DNA of 64,000 nt from CAVZGO01 sp963774935 (GCA_963774935.1 CAVZGO010000009.1:1-64000); one strand, 5' to 3'; positions 55,059-62,612 are shown, numbered from the stretch's first letter. Notes: generated by a model from the letters alone, not told the origin. A program made the numbers and translations.

Positions 55059-56120
55059 TCACCCCCCCACCGACCAATTTTCTCTTGCCATGCTCGCCCA
55101 GCGCTTCGGATACCACAGCGGCCACAGCCATGCTGGGCGGGGGTGATATTTCCAGCGCATATACTCAGCCGCCGGAAAGAGCAGTCCCATCATCAGCCTC
55201 AACCGTTCCGCCAGGCTGAAAGCGCTCCACGCCCGGCGAACCCACGGCGCCTGGTTGGGCGGCTGGACAGCTTTCTCCAGTGCCGGGGTGGCAGACAATG
55301 GAAATCCATCCGGCAATTGTGCCCCCAGGTGCTGCGCCGCCAGTGCCAGGCTGCTCTGCACTGCTAATTCCCAGCCCAGAGTTCGCGCCTTGGCGGAGAT
55401 ATCCTCCCAGGTCAGCTCCGTGGCGGCTGCCAGCAGCAAGCGCAGATCGTACAGCCAGAGCAGGCGCGGCTGGTCCGGATGGGTGATCGCCAGGTGGGCA
55501 CACAGGTAGAGCAGGTGCGCCAGCATCGGGTTCTCTCCCCCCGATCGCGGCCCTTCATGGCTCAGCTCACGCCACAACCAGTCTGGCAGCGCCTGACCAC
55601 CGGGCAAGGTCCAGTGCAGCTCGACCACCAGGTCGCCAGCCGGACCACCCAGTAGCACCGCATGGTAGGTGATCTTCTGCAGGCGGTAGCCCAGCCCTTC
55701 CAGCACCCGCAGGGCAGCCTGCAAGCTTTCCGGCTTCACCAGCAGGTCCAGGTCGCTCATCCGGCGCAGCCCCATCTCAGGATAAATATTGCGCGCCAGC
55801 CAGGCGCCCTTCAGCGGGACAGTATCGATGCCCTGCTCTGCTAGGGCGGGCTGCATCTCGTCCAGCGCCTGGAACAGCACAGCATTGTGCGCAGCCGAGG
55901 CATAACCAGCCTGCTCCAGGCGGCTGCGCGCTTTATCCGGCAAATCAGGGAGCCCACTGCTGCTCTTCACCCACCGGTTCAGCAGTGGAGCCACGCCTTC
56001 TATCTCTGCCAGATGCACCAGGCGGGACCAGTCTTCAGCGGTTAAAACATTCCAGGCGCTCCCCTCAGCACTTCCGGAGATCGCCTGGCATAAGAATATT
56101 TGCAGTTCGCTGCGATTCAA
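55059..56120 (-). CDS. NTP_transf_5-type nucleotidyltransferase-like protein
   Basis: About 353 residues from the TTG at 56120, which avoids a long overlap with the dehydratase gene; another TTG at 56225 would add 35 residues in an 82-bp overlap. The core motif is IDTVPLKGAWLARNIYPEMGLRRMSDLDLLVKPESLQAAL, with the 'KG' and 'R.M.DLDLLV' signature of the PF14907-type nucleotidyltransferase fold. DLVVELHWTLPGG supplies the third acidic position. The remainder is helical. Such proteins are common in polysaccharide and natural-product loci but have no settled reaction. The context suggests transfer or sensing of a nucleotide in EPS synthesis. Confidence 0.75.
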   Translation of the reverse strand: MNRSELQIFLCQAISGSAEGSAWNVLTAEDWSRLVHLAEIEGVAPLLNRWVKSSSGLPDLPDKARSRLEQAGYASAAHNAVLFQALDEMQPALAEQGIDTVPLKGAWLARNIYPEMGLRRMSDLDLLVKPESLQAALRVLEGLGYRLQKITYHAVLLGGPAGDLVVELHWTLPGGQALPDWLWRELSHEGPRSGGENPMLAHLLYLCAHLAITHPDQPRLLWLYDLRLLLAAATELTWEDISAKARTLGWELAVQSSLALAAQHLGAQLPDGFPLSATPALEKAVQPPNQAPWVRRAWSAFSLAERLRLMMGLLFPAAEYMRWKYHPRPAWLWPLWYPKRWASMARENWSVGG

Positions 56121-56143
56121 TGGAGATCTTAGAGCAGATGTCG

Positions 56144-57106
56144 CTATTGCTTCCGGGAGAGGCTGGCGTAATCCGAGCTGACCATCCTGCGCACCATTTC
56201 CTCGAAGGAAACCGTCGGCTCCCAACCCAGCTCGCGCCGCGCCCGAGATGGATCGGCGACCAGTTGGGCGGTCTCCGGCGGGCGCACCAGCTTGGGATCG
56301 ACCACCACATACTGGCGGTAATCCAGGTCAAGGGCGGCAAATGCCAGCTCGCAGAGCTGGCGCACCGAGTGGGTCTGTCCAGTACCGATGACGTAATCGT
56401 CGGGAGCGTGCTGCAGCATCAGCCACATGGCGCGCACATAGTCGCCGGCATAGCCCCAGTCCCGGCGCGCTTCCAGATCACCGAGTGACAGGTTTTCTGC
56501 CAGCCCCAGCTTGATCGAGGCGGCTGCATGGCTGATCTTGCGGGTAACAAATTCCTGCCCCCGCCGTGGGCTCTCGTGGTTGAAGAGGATGCCGCAGCAG
56601 GCATGCAGCCCGTAACGCTCGCGGTAGCGCACCGTCGTCCAGTGGGCGTAGAGCTTGGCGATGCCGTAGGGGTTGCGCGGGTGGAAAGGCGTGGTCTCGC
56701 ACTGCGGCGACTCCACCGGGATGCCGAACAGCTCGCTGGAGGAAGCCTGGTAGAACCGCGCCCGCGGTGTCACTCGCCGCAGCGCTTCCAGCAGGCGCGT
56801 CACCCCCAAACCGGCGATGTCACCCGTCTGCACCGGGATATGCCACGAAGCTGCCGGAAAGGAAGGCGCCGCCAGGTTGTAGATTTCATCCGGGCAGCTC
56901 TCTTCCAGGGTGTACATCAGCGAAGCCTGGTCGCTCAGGTCGCCTTCGACGAGCTGGAAGCGCCCCAGCAGGTGCTCGATATTTTCGTACGAAACCGGAG
57001 CAGCCGCAGGCACCCAGCCGGTCACGTCATAGCCCTTCTCCAACAGCAGCTCAGCCAGGTAGGCTCCGTCCTGCCCGTTGACGCCAACGATCAAAGCTGT
57101 CGTCAT
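56144..57106 (-). CDS. GDP-mannose dehydratase/reductase-like SDR protein
   Basis: A 320-residue extended SDR enzyme of the GMD branch: TALIVGVNGQDGAYLAELLLEKGYDVTGW (nucleotide loop), LVEGDLSDQASL, DEIYNLAAPSFPAASW, YQASSSELFG, and the NPYGIAKLYAHW motif with catalytic Tyr and Lys. ILFNHESPRRGQEFVTRKI is the GMD hallmark. Compared with the GMD encoded next door it lacks the 'RRASTFNTxRIDHL' GDP-mannose loop and is shorter, so it may be the 4-keto-6-deoxymannose reductase (RMD type, giving GDP-rhamnose) or a dehydratase for another sugar. It lies 44 bp after gmd. Confidence 0.8.
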   Translation of the reverse strand: MTTALIVGVNGQDGAYLAELLLEKGYDVTGWVPAAAPVSYENIEHLLGRFQLVEGDLSDQASLMYTLEESCPDEIYNLAAPSFPAASWHIPVQTGDIAGLGVTRLLEALRRVTPRARFYQASSSELFGIPVESPQCETTPFHPRNPYGIAKLYAHWTTVRYRERYGLHACCGILFNHESPRRGQEFVTRKISHAAASIKLGLAENLSLGDLEARRDWGYAGDYVRAMWLMLQHAPDDYVIGTGQTHSVRQLCELAFAALDLDYRQYVVVDPKLVRPPETAQLVADPSRARRELGWEPTVSFEEMVRRMVSSDYASLSRKQ

Positions 57107-57150
57107 TGCCTCTCCACAGCCAACTGGTAATCTGAGATATCCAAAATAAG

Positions 57151-58224
57151 CTAGCCTTCCATGCTGACAAGCTGGTCTTCCCAGCGATGCCAGCGCCCGT
57201 GCTTGCTTTCCAGCGCCTTGCGCCCTTCTCCGAGCGCCGGCAAGCCAATGTGCTCCAGGTCGGCATCCATCATAACGCGCACCAGGTCCTTATAATAGAT
57301 GCGCGGCTCCCAACCCAGCTCTGTGAGCGCCTTGGTCGGGTCCGATTGCAAATAATCGACTTCGGTGGGGCGGAAGTAGCGCGGGTCGATCTCCACGTAA
57401 TCCTGCCAGTCCAGGTTGACATAGCCGAAGGCTTCTTCCAGGAACTCGCGCACCGAATGTGCTTCACCGGTGCCGATCACAAAGTCGCCCGGCTGGTCGT
57501 GCTGGAGCATCTTCCACATCGCGGCCACGTAATCAGGCGCGTAGCCCCAGTCTCGCCGCGCATCCAGGTTGCCCAGGTAGAGCTTTTTCTGCCTGCCAGC
57601 GACGATGTTCGCCACGGCGCGCGTGATCTTGCGCGTGACAAAGGTAGCGCCGCGGCGCGGGCTCTCGTGGTTGAACAGGATGCCATTGCTGGCAAAGAGC
57701 TTGTAGCCGTCACGGTAGTTGCGCGTCACCCAGTAAGAATACACCTTGGCTGCCGCATAGGGACTTTGCGGCTCAAAGGGAGTCTGCTCGTTTTGCGGCG
57801 GTTTGGCTGCACCGAACATCTCGCTCGACGAAGCCTGGTAGAAGCGCGTCGGCAAGCCGCTCTTGCGCACCGCTTCCAGGATGCGCATCGTGCCCAGGCC
57901 GGTGATGTCGCCGGTATACTCGGGCAAATCAAAGCTCACCCGCACATGGCTCTGCGCCGCCAGGTGATAGATTTCATCCGGTCCCACGCTGTAGATCAGG
58001 TCGGTCAGATTGCCGGTATTCGCCAGGTCGCCATAATGTAAGTAAAGCTTGACCGCTTCGCCGTTGGCGCTGTGCGGATCGTGATACAGGTGATCGATGC
58101 GCTGGGTGTTGAACGTGCTGGCGCGGCGGATCAACCCGTGCACCTCATAGCCCTGCGAGAGCAGCAATTCCGCCAGGTACGACCCGTCCTGGCCGGTTAT
58201 TCCGGTAATTAAGGCTTTTTTCAT
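57151..58224 (-). CDS. gmd: GDP-mannose 4,6-dehydratase
   Basis: A 357-residue cytoplasmic enzyme that turns GDP-mannose into GDP-4-keto-6-deoxymannose, the precursor of GDP-fucose, GDP-rhamnose and related sugars. All family marks are present: KKALITGITGQDGSYLAELLLSQGYEVHGLIRRASTFNT, the ELYHLAAQSHVRVSFD equivalent (DEIYHLAAQSHVRVSFDLP), YQASSSEMFG, SPYAAAKVYSYW (Tyr-Lys pair), GILFNHESPRRGATFVTRKI, and DPRYFRPTEVDYLQSDPTKA. The C-terminal extension (KALESKHGRWHRW) is slightly unusual. It is near the head of the EPS locus and followed by its shorter paralog. Confidence 0.95.
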   Translation of the reverse strand: MKKALITGITGQDGSYLAELLLSQGYEVHGLIRRASTFNTQRIDHLYHDPHSANGEAVKLYLHYGDLANTGNLTDLIYSVGPDEIYHLAAQSHVRVSFDLPEYTGDITGLGTMRILEAVRKSGLPTRFYQASSSEMFGAAKPPQNEQTPFEPQSPYAAAKVYSYWVTRNYRDGYKLFASNGILFNHESPRRGATFVTRKITRAVANIVAGRQKKLYLGNLDARRDWGYAPDYVAAMWKMLQHDQPGDFVIGTGEAHSVREFLEEAFGYVNLDWQDYVEIDPRYFRPTEVDYLQSDPTKALTELGWEPRIYYKDLVRVMMDADLEHIGLPALGEGRKALESKHGRWHRWEDQLVSMEG

Positions 58225-58281
58225 GTCTATATCCGTTTCAGGTTTTAAGGTTGAAAGGTTTAAAAGTTGACAGCCAGATGG

Positions 58282-58692
58282 TTATACTTCATATTCCACT
58301 TGGGATTCACCTAATCGACTTGCATTTGGTTGATGCAAAAGGTATTCCATAAAGCGGAATATTTGCCGGCTGCATGTCTCAGCTAGGGCAAATACCTCTC
58401 TGAATTCATCATTCGATACATAATCCAAATCCAGTGAAACATACAATTGCGCCCTTACCTCACCAGCAGATCCCCTAGCCCGGCCTAAATATTCGATAAA
58501 TTGGGCCTGTGTGCGGCTCTCAAAACCTTCGGCGATATTGGATAAAATGCTCACTGACGCGCGACGGATTTGATCTCGCAAACCATAATCTCTTTCAAAC
58601 TTTCCCTTACTGGTTACTTGATAGACACTATTAACAAGTAACCGGGCAGTTTGCCACGCTTCGATATCTTCAAATCTTCTGATGGTCGGCAT
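58282..58692 (-). CDS. Four-helix-bundle protein (S23 / 23S rRNA intervening-sequence family)
   Basis: A 136-residue all-helical protein: RRFEDIEAWQTARLLVNSVYQVT (start motif F.dL.aWq.A..l), RDYGLRDQIRRASVSILSNIAEGFES (the 'L..QirRAa.SI.sNIAEG' family signature) and QFIEYLGRARGSAGEVRAQLYVSLDLDYV. Family members form pentameric bundles, are encoded either inside 23S rRNA intervening sequences or alone, and have no established function. Here it lies alone between the NusG-type regulator and gmd at the head of the EPS locus, a position compatible with RNA binding in the leader of the transcript, but this is speculation. Confidence 0.85.
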   Translation of the reverse strand: MPTIRRFEDIEAWQTARLLVNSVYQVTSKGKFERDYGLRDQIRRASVSILSNIAEGFESRTQAQFIEYLGRARGSAGEVRAQLYVSLDLDYVSNDEFREVFALAETCSRQIFRFMEYLLHQPNASRLGESQVEYEV

Positions 58693-58806
58693 TGTTAACT
58701 TTTTAACCTGCTAACCTGCAACCCATTCGCGCTCCGCCATTCCGACATCCAAGGGTCAGACCGTGCAGAACTGTGTGTTGCAGGGTCGGCATGGATCCGG
58801 CCCAGA

Positions 58807-59320
58807 TCATTTCTTCTTTTTTTCGATCGCGCCGCTGGAGAGCTCCACCGGCAGCTTGCGCTTGCTGGTAAGCAGCTGCAGCAGCACGCGCACGCGCTCG
58901 CTGCCGGGCAGACGGGCATCGAAGATTGCTTCAAAGCCCGCGAAGGGCCCGGAGGAGATTCTCACCGAGTTCGCCCGGCTTGAGCCCGTCGAAAAGCTCT
59001 CCGCCAGCGCTGGCAATTTCTTCCACCCGTTTGCGCAGCTCAAAGATCAGGTTCTCCGGCACATACGAAGGCTCCCCTCCAAAGCTAACCAGCCCAAGGG
59101 TGTGCGGCATCCACTGGAAGTGGGAAGTACCCACCTGCTCCAGATCAGCGCTGACGAACATATAACCAGGAAAGTAGGGTTTAATCTTGCGGCTGCGCGG
59201 GTTTACCGGATTGACCCGGATGCGCGGATAAAAAACCTCGAAACCCTCACTGCGAAGCTGCCGCCATACTACATCTTCCATACGCGGCTTGCTGCGCAGT
59301 GCATACCATAACTCCGGCAT
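58807..59320 (-). CDS. NusG-family specialised elongation factor (RfaH/LoaP/UpxY type), one frame break
   Basis: About 171 residues when joined. The NGN domain is PELWYALRSKPRMEDVVWRQLRSEGFEVFYPR...KPYFPGYMFVSADLEQVG...GLVSFGGEPSYVPENLIFELR. The frame changes near 58967 after LKPGEL and continues as VRISSGPFAGFEAIFDARLPGSERVRVLL, the KOW domain, to IEKKKK. The protein binds RNA polymerase and prevents pausing or termination; specialised paralogs do so in long polysaccharide or antibiotic operons. As the first gene of a 30-kb, same-strand EPS locus it fits that role. It is too short and too context-bound to be the housekeeping NusG. GAGGTG, 7 nt before the ATG, fixes the start. Confidence 0.87.
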
Positions 59321-59335
59321 ACCATCACCTCAATT

Positions 59336-59380
59336 CTGCCGCCCCTGAGAATGTGCACGCACCTCACAGCCTGGCAGCAG
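59336..59380 (-). promoter_or_regulatory. Structured 5' leader of the NusG-type gene
   Basis: In the transcript, CTGCTGCC (59380-59373) can pair with GGCGGCAG (59343-59336) over 8 bp with one G-U pair. Inside, TGAG (66-63) pairs with CTCA (49-46). The hairpin lies between the promoter and the ribosome site of the NusG-type gene. LoaP is known to recognise a leader RNA hairpin, so this is a candidate recruitment element; the function is inferred. Confidence 0.5.
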
Positions 59381-59408
59381 GATTTCTTACAATAATAACA
59401 GACTTGAG

Positions 59409-59417
59409 ATTATAACA
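59409..59417 (-). promoter_or_regulatory. Extended -10 promoter at the head of the EPS locus
   Basis: On the minus strand the sequence reads TGTTATAAT, a perfect extended -10 (TGnTATAAT). The expected start lies near 59402, giving a leader of about 80 nt before the ATG at 59320. No consensus -35 is seen, as expected for the extended class. An inverted repeat (59430-59438 and 59474-59482) overlaps and precedes its -35 zone. Confidence 0.6.
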
Positions 59418-59429
59418 TGCACAATTGGA

Positions 59430-59482
59430 AGCCCTGCTTTAGGGTAAATTTACGATATCTTTATGCACGTTTTAGCAGGGCT
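59430..59482. repeat. Nine-bp inverted repeat upstream of the EPS promoter
   Basis: AGCCCTGCT (59430-59438) and AGCAGGGCT (59474-59482) are perfect reverse complements, centred 44 bp apart (about four helical turns), with an A+T-rich middle. One arm covers the -35 zone of the promoter. The spacing suits two sites for a dimeric regulator on one face of the DNA. As an RNA hairpin the 35-base loop makes it poor. Confidence 0.45.
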
Positions 59483-59552
59483 GTAAAAAATCGTACCGGG
59501 CTGTGGAATTATGCTGCGCTGGCGAATACCTGCCCGCGCAACCACCGGTTGT

Positions 59553-60305
59553 TTATTCAACATCCATTTGGGTCAGCGCGCTCAAGCCTTTGTGCGCCAG
59601 AAAGGCAGGCGGCAAAAGCAGCAGTAGCAGAAAATCACTGATCCAAAAGGCACCGGCGGCTTTTAGAAACAGGCTGTTCATGACCGGTGCGACATTCTCC
59701 AGCAGCCAGGGACCCGCGCCTGCCAGCAGGCTCAGTGCCAGCAGCCCGCCCCCCACCAGCACCAGCGGCAGCCAGGCACGCCGGTCCGAGGCGGATGGCA
59801 GCATGGTGCTGCTGATCGCGAACGCCAGGTAGAACCAAAGCCAGAAATCGGGCTGGTCCACCCAGGCAGCCAGCCCCGCGATGATCCCACCGGCAGTTCC
59901 CTGGCTGATCACCTGCCATAATCCGGGTAAATTTAGCCGGTATGCACCTATATAGCCGACCACCAGCCCGCCAGCGATTAACGGCGCCGCGCCGATCAAC
60001 CCATCGCGCAGCCAGTCGGCATGCGCCGTTTCCACATAGCCGAGCTGCAGCTTCCCTTCACCAATTGGACGCGGCACCAGGGAGATGCGCCCGGTCTGCA
60101 CTCCCAGCAGGCGCGCCGTCAGGTAGTGGCTGGTCTCGTGCAGCAGCACACCAGGAAAGAACAGGATGGAGTAGATTGTCAGCGCCAGGTCCGATCGCCT
60201 GGTGAGAATTAGAAAGAACGCCTGAATGTGGTAATGCAAGAAGCGCTGCAGGAAAAACAACGGCGCCAGCGCGGCAAAAAGCCATAGAATGCCGGTATAC
60301 TGCAT
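59553..60305 (-). CDS. M50-like membrane zinc metalloprotease-type protein
   Basis: A 250-residue protein with about six or seven membrane helices. Near residue 56 the sequence FFPGVLLHETSHYLTARLLGVQTG contains HExxH in a helix, in the context seen in site-2-protease-like or DUF3267-type proteins. No clear second metal motif (such as NxxPxxxxDG) is visible, so protease activity is doubtful. It starts after the terminator that follows tpiA and ends 232 bp before the NusG-type gene. A role in signalling or regulation at the EPS locus is possible but only by position. Confidence 0.65.
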   Translation of the reverse strand: MQYTGILWLFAALAPLFFLQRFLHYHIQAFFLILTRRSDLALTIYSILFFPGVLLHETSHYLTARLLGVQTGRISLVPRPIGEGKLQLGYVETAHADWLRDGLIGAAPLIAGGLVVGYIGAYRLNLPGLWQVISQGTAGGIIAGLAAWVDQPDFWLWFYLAFAISSTMLPSASDRRAWLPLVLVGGGLLALSLLAGAGPWLLENVAPVMNSLFLKAAGAFWISDFLLLLLLPPAFLAHKGLSALTQMDVE

Positions 60306-60320
60306 ATCACCCGAGCGTAA

Positions 60321-60357
60321 AATAACAGGAGTGTGACCGAATCACACTCCTGTTATT
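60321..60357. terminator. Bidirectional intrinsic terminator after tpiA
   Basis: AATAACAGGAGTGTGA and TCACACTCCTGTTATT form a perfect 16-bp stem with a 5-base loop (CCGAA). Read leftward, the end of the stem provides TTATTTTA; read rightward, TTATTTTT. It stands 7 bp past the tpiA stop and closes the glycolytic operon. Confidence 0.88.
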
Positions 60358-60364
60358 TTTCTAC

Positions 60365-61144
60365 CTAGGCAGCTGCCTGTACGATTCCGATGAATTCTTG
60401 CGCTTTCAAGCTGGCGCCGCCCACCAGCGCGCCATCAATGTCCGGCTGTCCGAAGTATTCCACGGCATTGCTCGCCTTGACCGAGCCGCCGTACAGCACT
60501 CGTACTGCCCTGGCGAAGGCATCGCCAAACACGTTTGCCAGCGTGGGGCGGATCACGTCCGCCAATACAGCGTTTGCGCCTTCTGCGGTGGCGGGCAAAC
60601 CGGTGCCGATCGCCCAGACGGGCTCATAGGCGATCACCAACGGGATCAACCCGCTGGTAAGTCCGGGCGCCGCCGCCAGCCCAGCCAGACCTTCACGGAG
60701 CTGGCGCGAAACGACCTCGCTGGTCCTGCCTGATTGGTTCTCGTCGAGGGTCTCACCGACGCACACGATAGGGGTCAGACCATGTGCTAAAGCTGCCTGC
60801 ACCTTTTTATTGACCGTCTCATCGGTCTCGCCGAAATACTGCCGGCGCTCAGAATGACCGATGATCACGTAGCTGCACAACTCGGCGACCATCCCCGGGG
60901 ATACCTGACCGGTATAAGCGCCCTGTGCCTCCCAGAAAAGGTCCTGGGCGCCCAGACCGATATCGGTGCCTTCCAGCAGCGCTTTCACTGCCAGCAACGA
61001 GGTATACGGCGGGCAGAGCACTTTCTCTACACCTTGAATCGCCCCCAGGCCAGGCACCAGCTCAGATACCAGGTGGCGGGCTTCGGTGACAGTTTTGAAC
61101 ATCTTCCAGTTACCGGCAACAAAGGGCTTGCGTCCGAATGCCAT
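60365..61144 (-). CDS. tpiA: Triosephosphate isomerase
   Basis: A 259-residue cytoplasmic (beta/alpha)8 enzyme that interconverts dihydroxyacetone phosphate and glyceraldehyde 3-phosphate. PFVAGNWKMFKT carries the active-site Asn-Lys, YVIIGHSERRQYFGETDE the electrophilic His, and IAYEPVWAIGTG the catalytic Glu. VLYGGSVKASNA and GALVGGASLKAQEF bind phosphate. Length is normal. A strong site (GAGGAGG) precedes the ATG. It is the last gene of gap-pgk-tpiA, closed by the hairpin at 60321-60357. Confidence 0.97.
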   Translation of the reverse strand: MAFGRKPFVAGNWKMFKTVTEARHLVSELVPGLGAIQGVEKVLCPPYTSLLAVKALLEGTDIGLGAQDLFWEAQGAYTGQVSPGMVAELCSYVIIGHSERRQYFGETDETVNKKVQAALAHGLTPIVCVGETLDENQSGRTSEVVSRQLREGLAGLAAAPGLTSGLIPLVIAYEPVWAIGTGLPATAEGANAVLADVIRPTLANVFGDAFARAVRVLYGGSVKASNAVEYFGQPDIDGALVGGASLKAQEFIGIVQAAA

Positions 61145-61174
61145 AATTCCTCCTCAACAGGTGAATCGGCTGAA

Positions 61175-61212
61175 GATCAGGCTGCTGAGATGAGCATCTC
61201 AGCAGCCTGATC
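61175..61212. other. Perfect 17-bp hairpin between pgk and tpiA
   Basis: GATCAGGCTGCTGAGAT pairs with ATCTCAGCAGCCTGATC around a 4-base loop (GAGC), 9 bp after the pgk stop and about 30 bp before the tpiA start codon. No T-run follows, so it is more likely an mRNA stabiliser or processing site than a terminator. Confidence 0.75.
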
Positions 61213-61221
61213 CGTTGCCGC

Positions 61222-62397
61222 TTATTTATCCAGAAGTGCCGCCACACCCGGCAGAGCCAGACCTTCCAGCATTTCCAGTGACGCGCCGCCACCGGTGGAG
61301 ATGTGGGTGATCTTCGCTGCCAGACCGGCTGCGTTGATCGCAGCCACCGAGTCACCGCCGCCAATGATCGAGACAGCTTTGCTGCCCGCGACGGCTTCAG
61401 CCACACCAAAAGTGCCTTTGGCGAAATTGGGCATCTCAAACACACCCATCGGTCCATTCCAGACCACCGTACCGGCGCTTTCGACTGCCTTGCCAAAGGC
61501 CGCCACAGTTGCTGGACCGACGTCCATAATGCGCCATCCATCCGGCACAGGACCGACCGGCAGGGTCTTCTGGCTGGCTTCGTTATCGAACTTATCTGCG
61601 ATGACCATGTCCACCGGCAGGCGCAGCTTGCCCGATCCCTGCCCCAACAGCTCGCGCGCCGTCTCCAGCGCTTCATCTTCCACCAGTGAATCAGCCACCG
61701 GATAACCCTGCGCCTTGAAGAAGGTGTTTGCCATACCGCCGCCGATCAAAACCTGGTCGGCGATCTTGAGCAGGTTGCGGATCACGCCGATCTTGTCGCT
61801 GATCTTTGCCCCACCCAGGATAGCAACGAACGGGCGCTTCGGGTCGGCAATCGCCGCGCCGAGATACAGGATTTCCTTTTCCATCAAAAAGCCAGCCACA
61901 GCCGGCAGGAAATGCGCAACGCCCTCAGTCGATGAGTGAGCGCGGTGTGCTGAGCCGAAGGCATCCATCACGAACACATCGCCCATCTCGGATAGCTGGC
62001 GCGCCAGCTCCATATCGTTTTTGGTCTCGCCAGGCACGAAGCGGGTGTTCTCCAGCACCAGGATCTCACCAGCTTTCAGCGCGGCAGCCGCTTGCTTCGC
62101 TTCGGGACCGACGAACTCGCCCACAAATGCCACCGGCTTGCCCAGCAGCTCCTGCAGGCGCACTGCGGTCGGCTGCATGCTGTACTTGGGATCGGGGCCT
62201 TCCTTGGGGCGCCCCAGGTGCGAGAACAGGATTAAAGCTGCGCCTTGATCGAGCAGGTATTTCAGCGTGGGCAGCGATGCTGTGATGCGTGTGTCGTCAG
62301 TGACTTTACCTTCCTTCACCGGCACGTTGTAATCCACTCGCACCAGCACTTTCTTACCTTTGAAATCAAGGTCACGGACGGTTTTTTTATTGAACAT
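61222..62397 (-). CDS. pgk: Phosphoglycerate kinase
   Basis: A 391-residue two-domain cytoplasmic kinase that makes ATP and 3-phosphoglycerate from 1,3-bisphosphoglycerate. Family features: KKVLVRVDYNVPVKEGKVTDDTRI, LILFSHLGRPKEG, LENTRFVPGETKND, DVFVMDAFGSAHRAHSST, FVAILGGAKISDKIGVI, GPMGVFEMPNFAKGT and the ATP-site SIIGGGDSVAAI followed by HISTGGGASLEMLEG. GGAGGAA stands before the ATG. It is the middle gene of the operon, with a hairpin on either side. Confidence 0.97.
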   Translation of the reverse strand: MFNKKTVRDLDFKGKKVLVRVDYNVPVKEGKVTDDTRITASLPTLKYLLDQGAALILFSHLGRPKEGPDPKYSMQPTAVRLQELLGKPVAFVGEFVGPEAKQAAAALKAGEILVLENTRFVPGETKNDMELARQLSEMGDVFVMDAFGSAHRAHSSTEGVAHFLPAVAGFLMEKEILYLGAAIADPKRPFVAILGGAKISDKIGVIRNLLKIADQVLIGGGMANTFFKAQGYPVADSLVEDEALETARELLGQGSGKLRLPVDMVIADKFDNEASQKTLPVGPVPDGWRIMDVGPATVAAFGKAVESAGTVVWNGPMGVFEMPNFAKGTFGVAEAVAGSKAVSIIGGGDSVAAINAAGLAAKITHISTGGGASLEMLEGLALPGVAALLDK

Positions 62398-62497
62398 AGG
62401 TTCCTCCGAAAGTTGAATATTTAAAGAAAATTCCAGATTACATGCCCCGGACTGGGATGCATGGACTGGTCTTCAGGCGTTTGGCAGGTTTCCGCAG

Positions 62498-62532
62498 GGT
62501 GATCCAGCCAGACAATCTCTGGCTGGATCACC
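62498..62532. other. Perfect 15-bp hairpin between gap and pgk
   Basis: GGTGATCCAGCCAGA pairs with TCTGGCTGGATCACC around CAATC. It lies 80 bp past the gap stop, within the 215-bp gap before pgk. There is no T-run on either side. It may set the gap:pgk mRNA ratio by protecting the upstream message or acting as an RNase site; this is inferred from comparable glycolytic operons. Confidence 0.75.
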
Positions 62533-62612
62533 ACTTGTATCTATCTCAGTTGATGGTTGTTCGTTCGCTCCTGAAAACGCCCGCCACAAATCGCCAGCGC
62601 CCAGGGTGCTAT

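Noticed and set aside
57187..58041. A 284-codon plus-strand frame opposite gmd
   Set aside because: GMD on the minus strand is complete and highly conserved; the plus-strand frame has no recognisable domain.
59336..59343. Exact ops element for RfaH
   Set aside because: Only GGCGG-AG is shared with the ops core; the rest differs, so it is mentioned only as part of the hairpin.
59430..59482. The inverted repeat read as a rightward rho-independent terminator (AGCAGGGCT followed by GTAAAAAA)
   Set aside because: The loop would be 35 bases and the tail is A-rich, not T-rich, in that direction; no plus-strand gene ends nearby.
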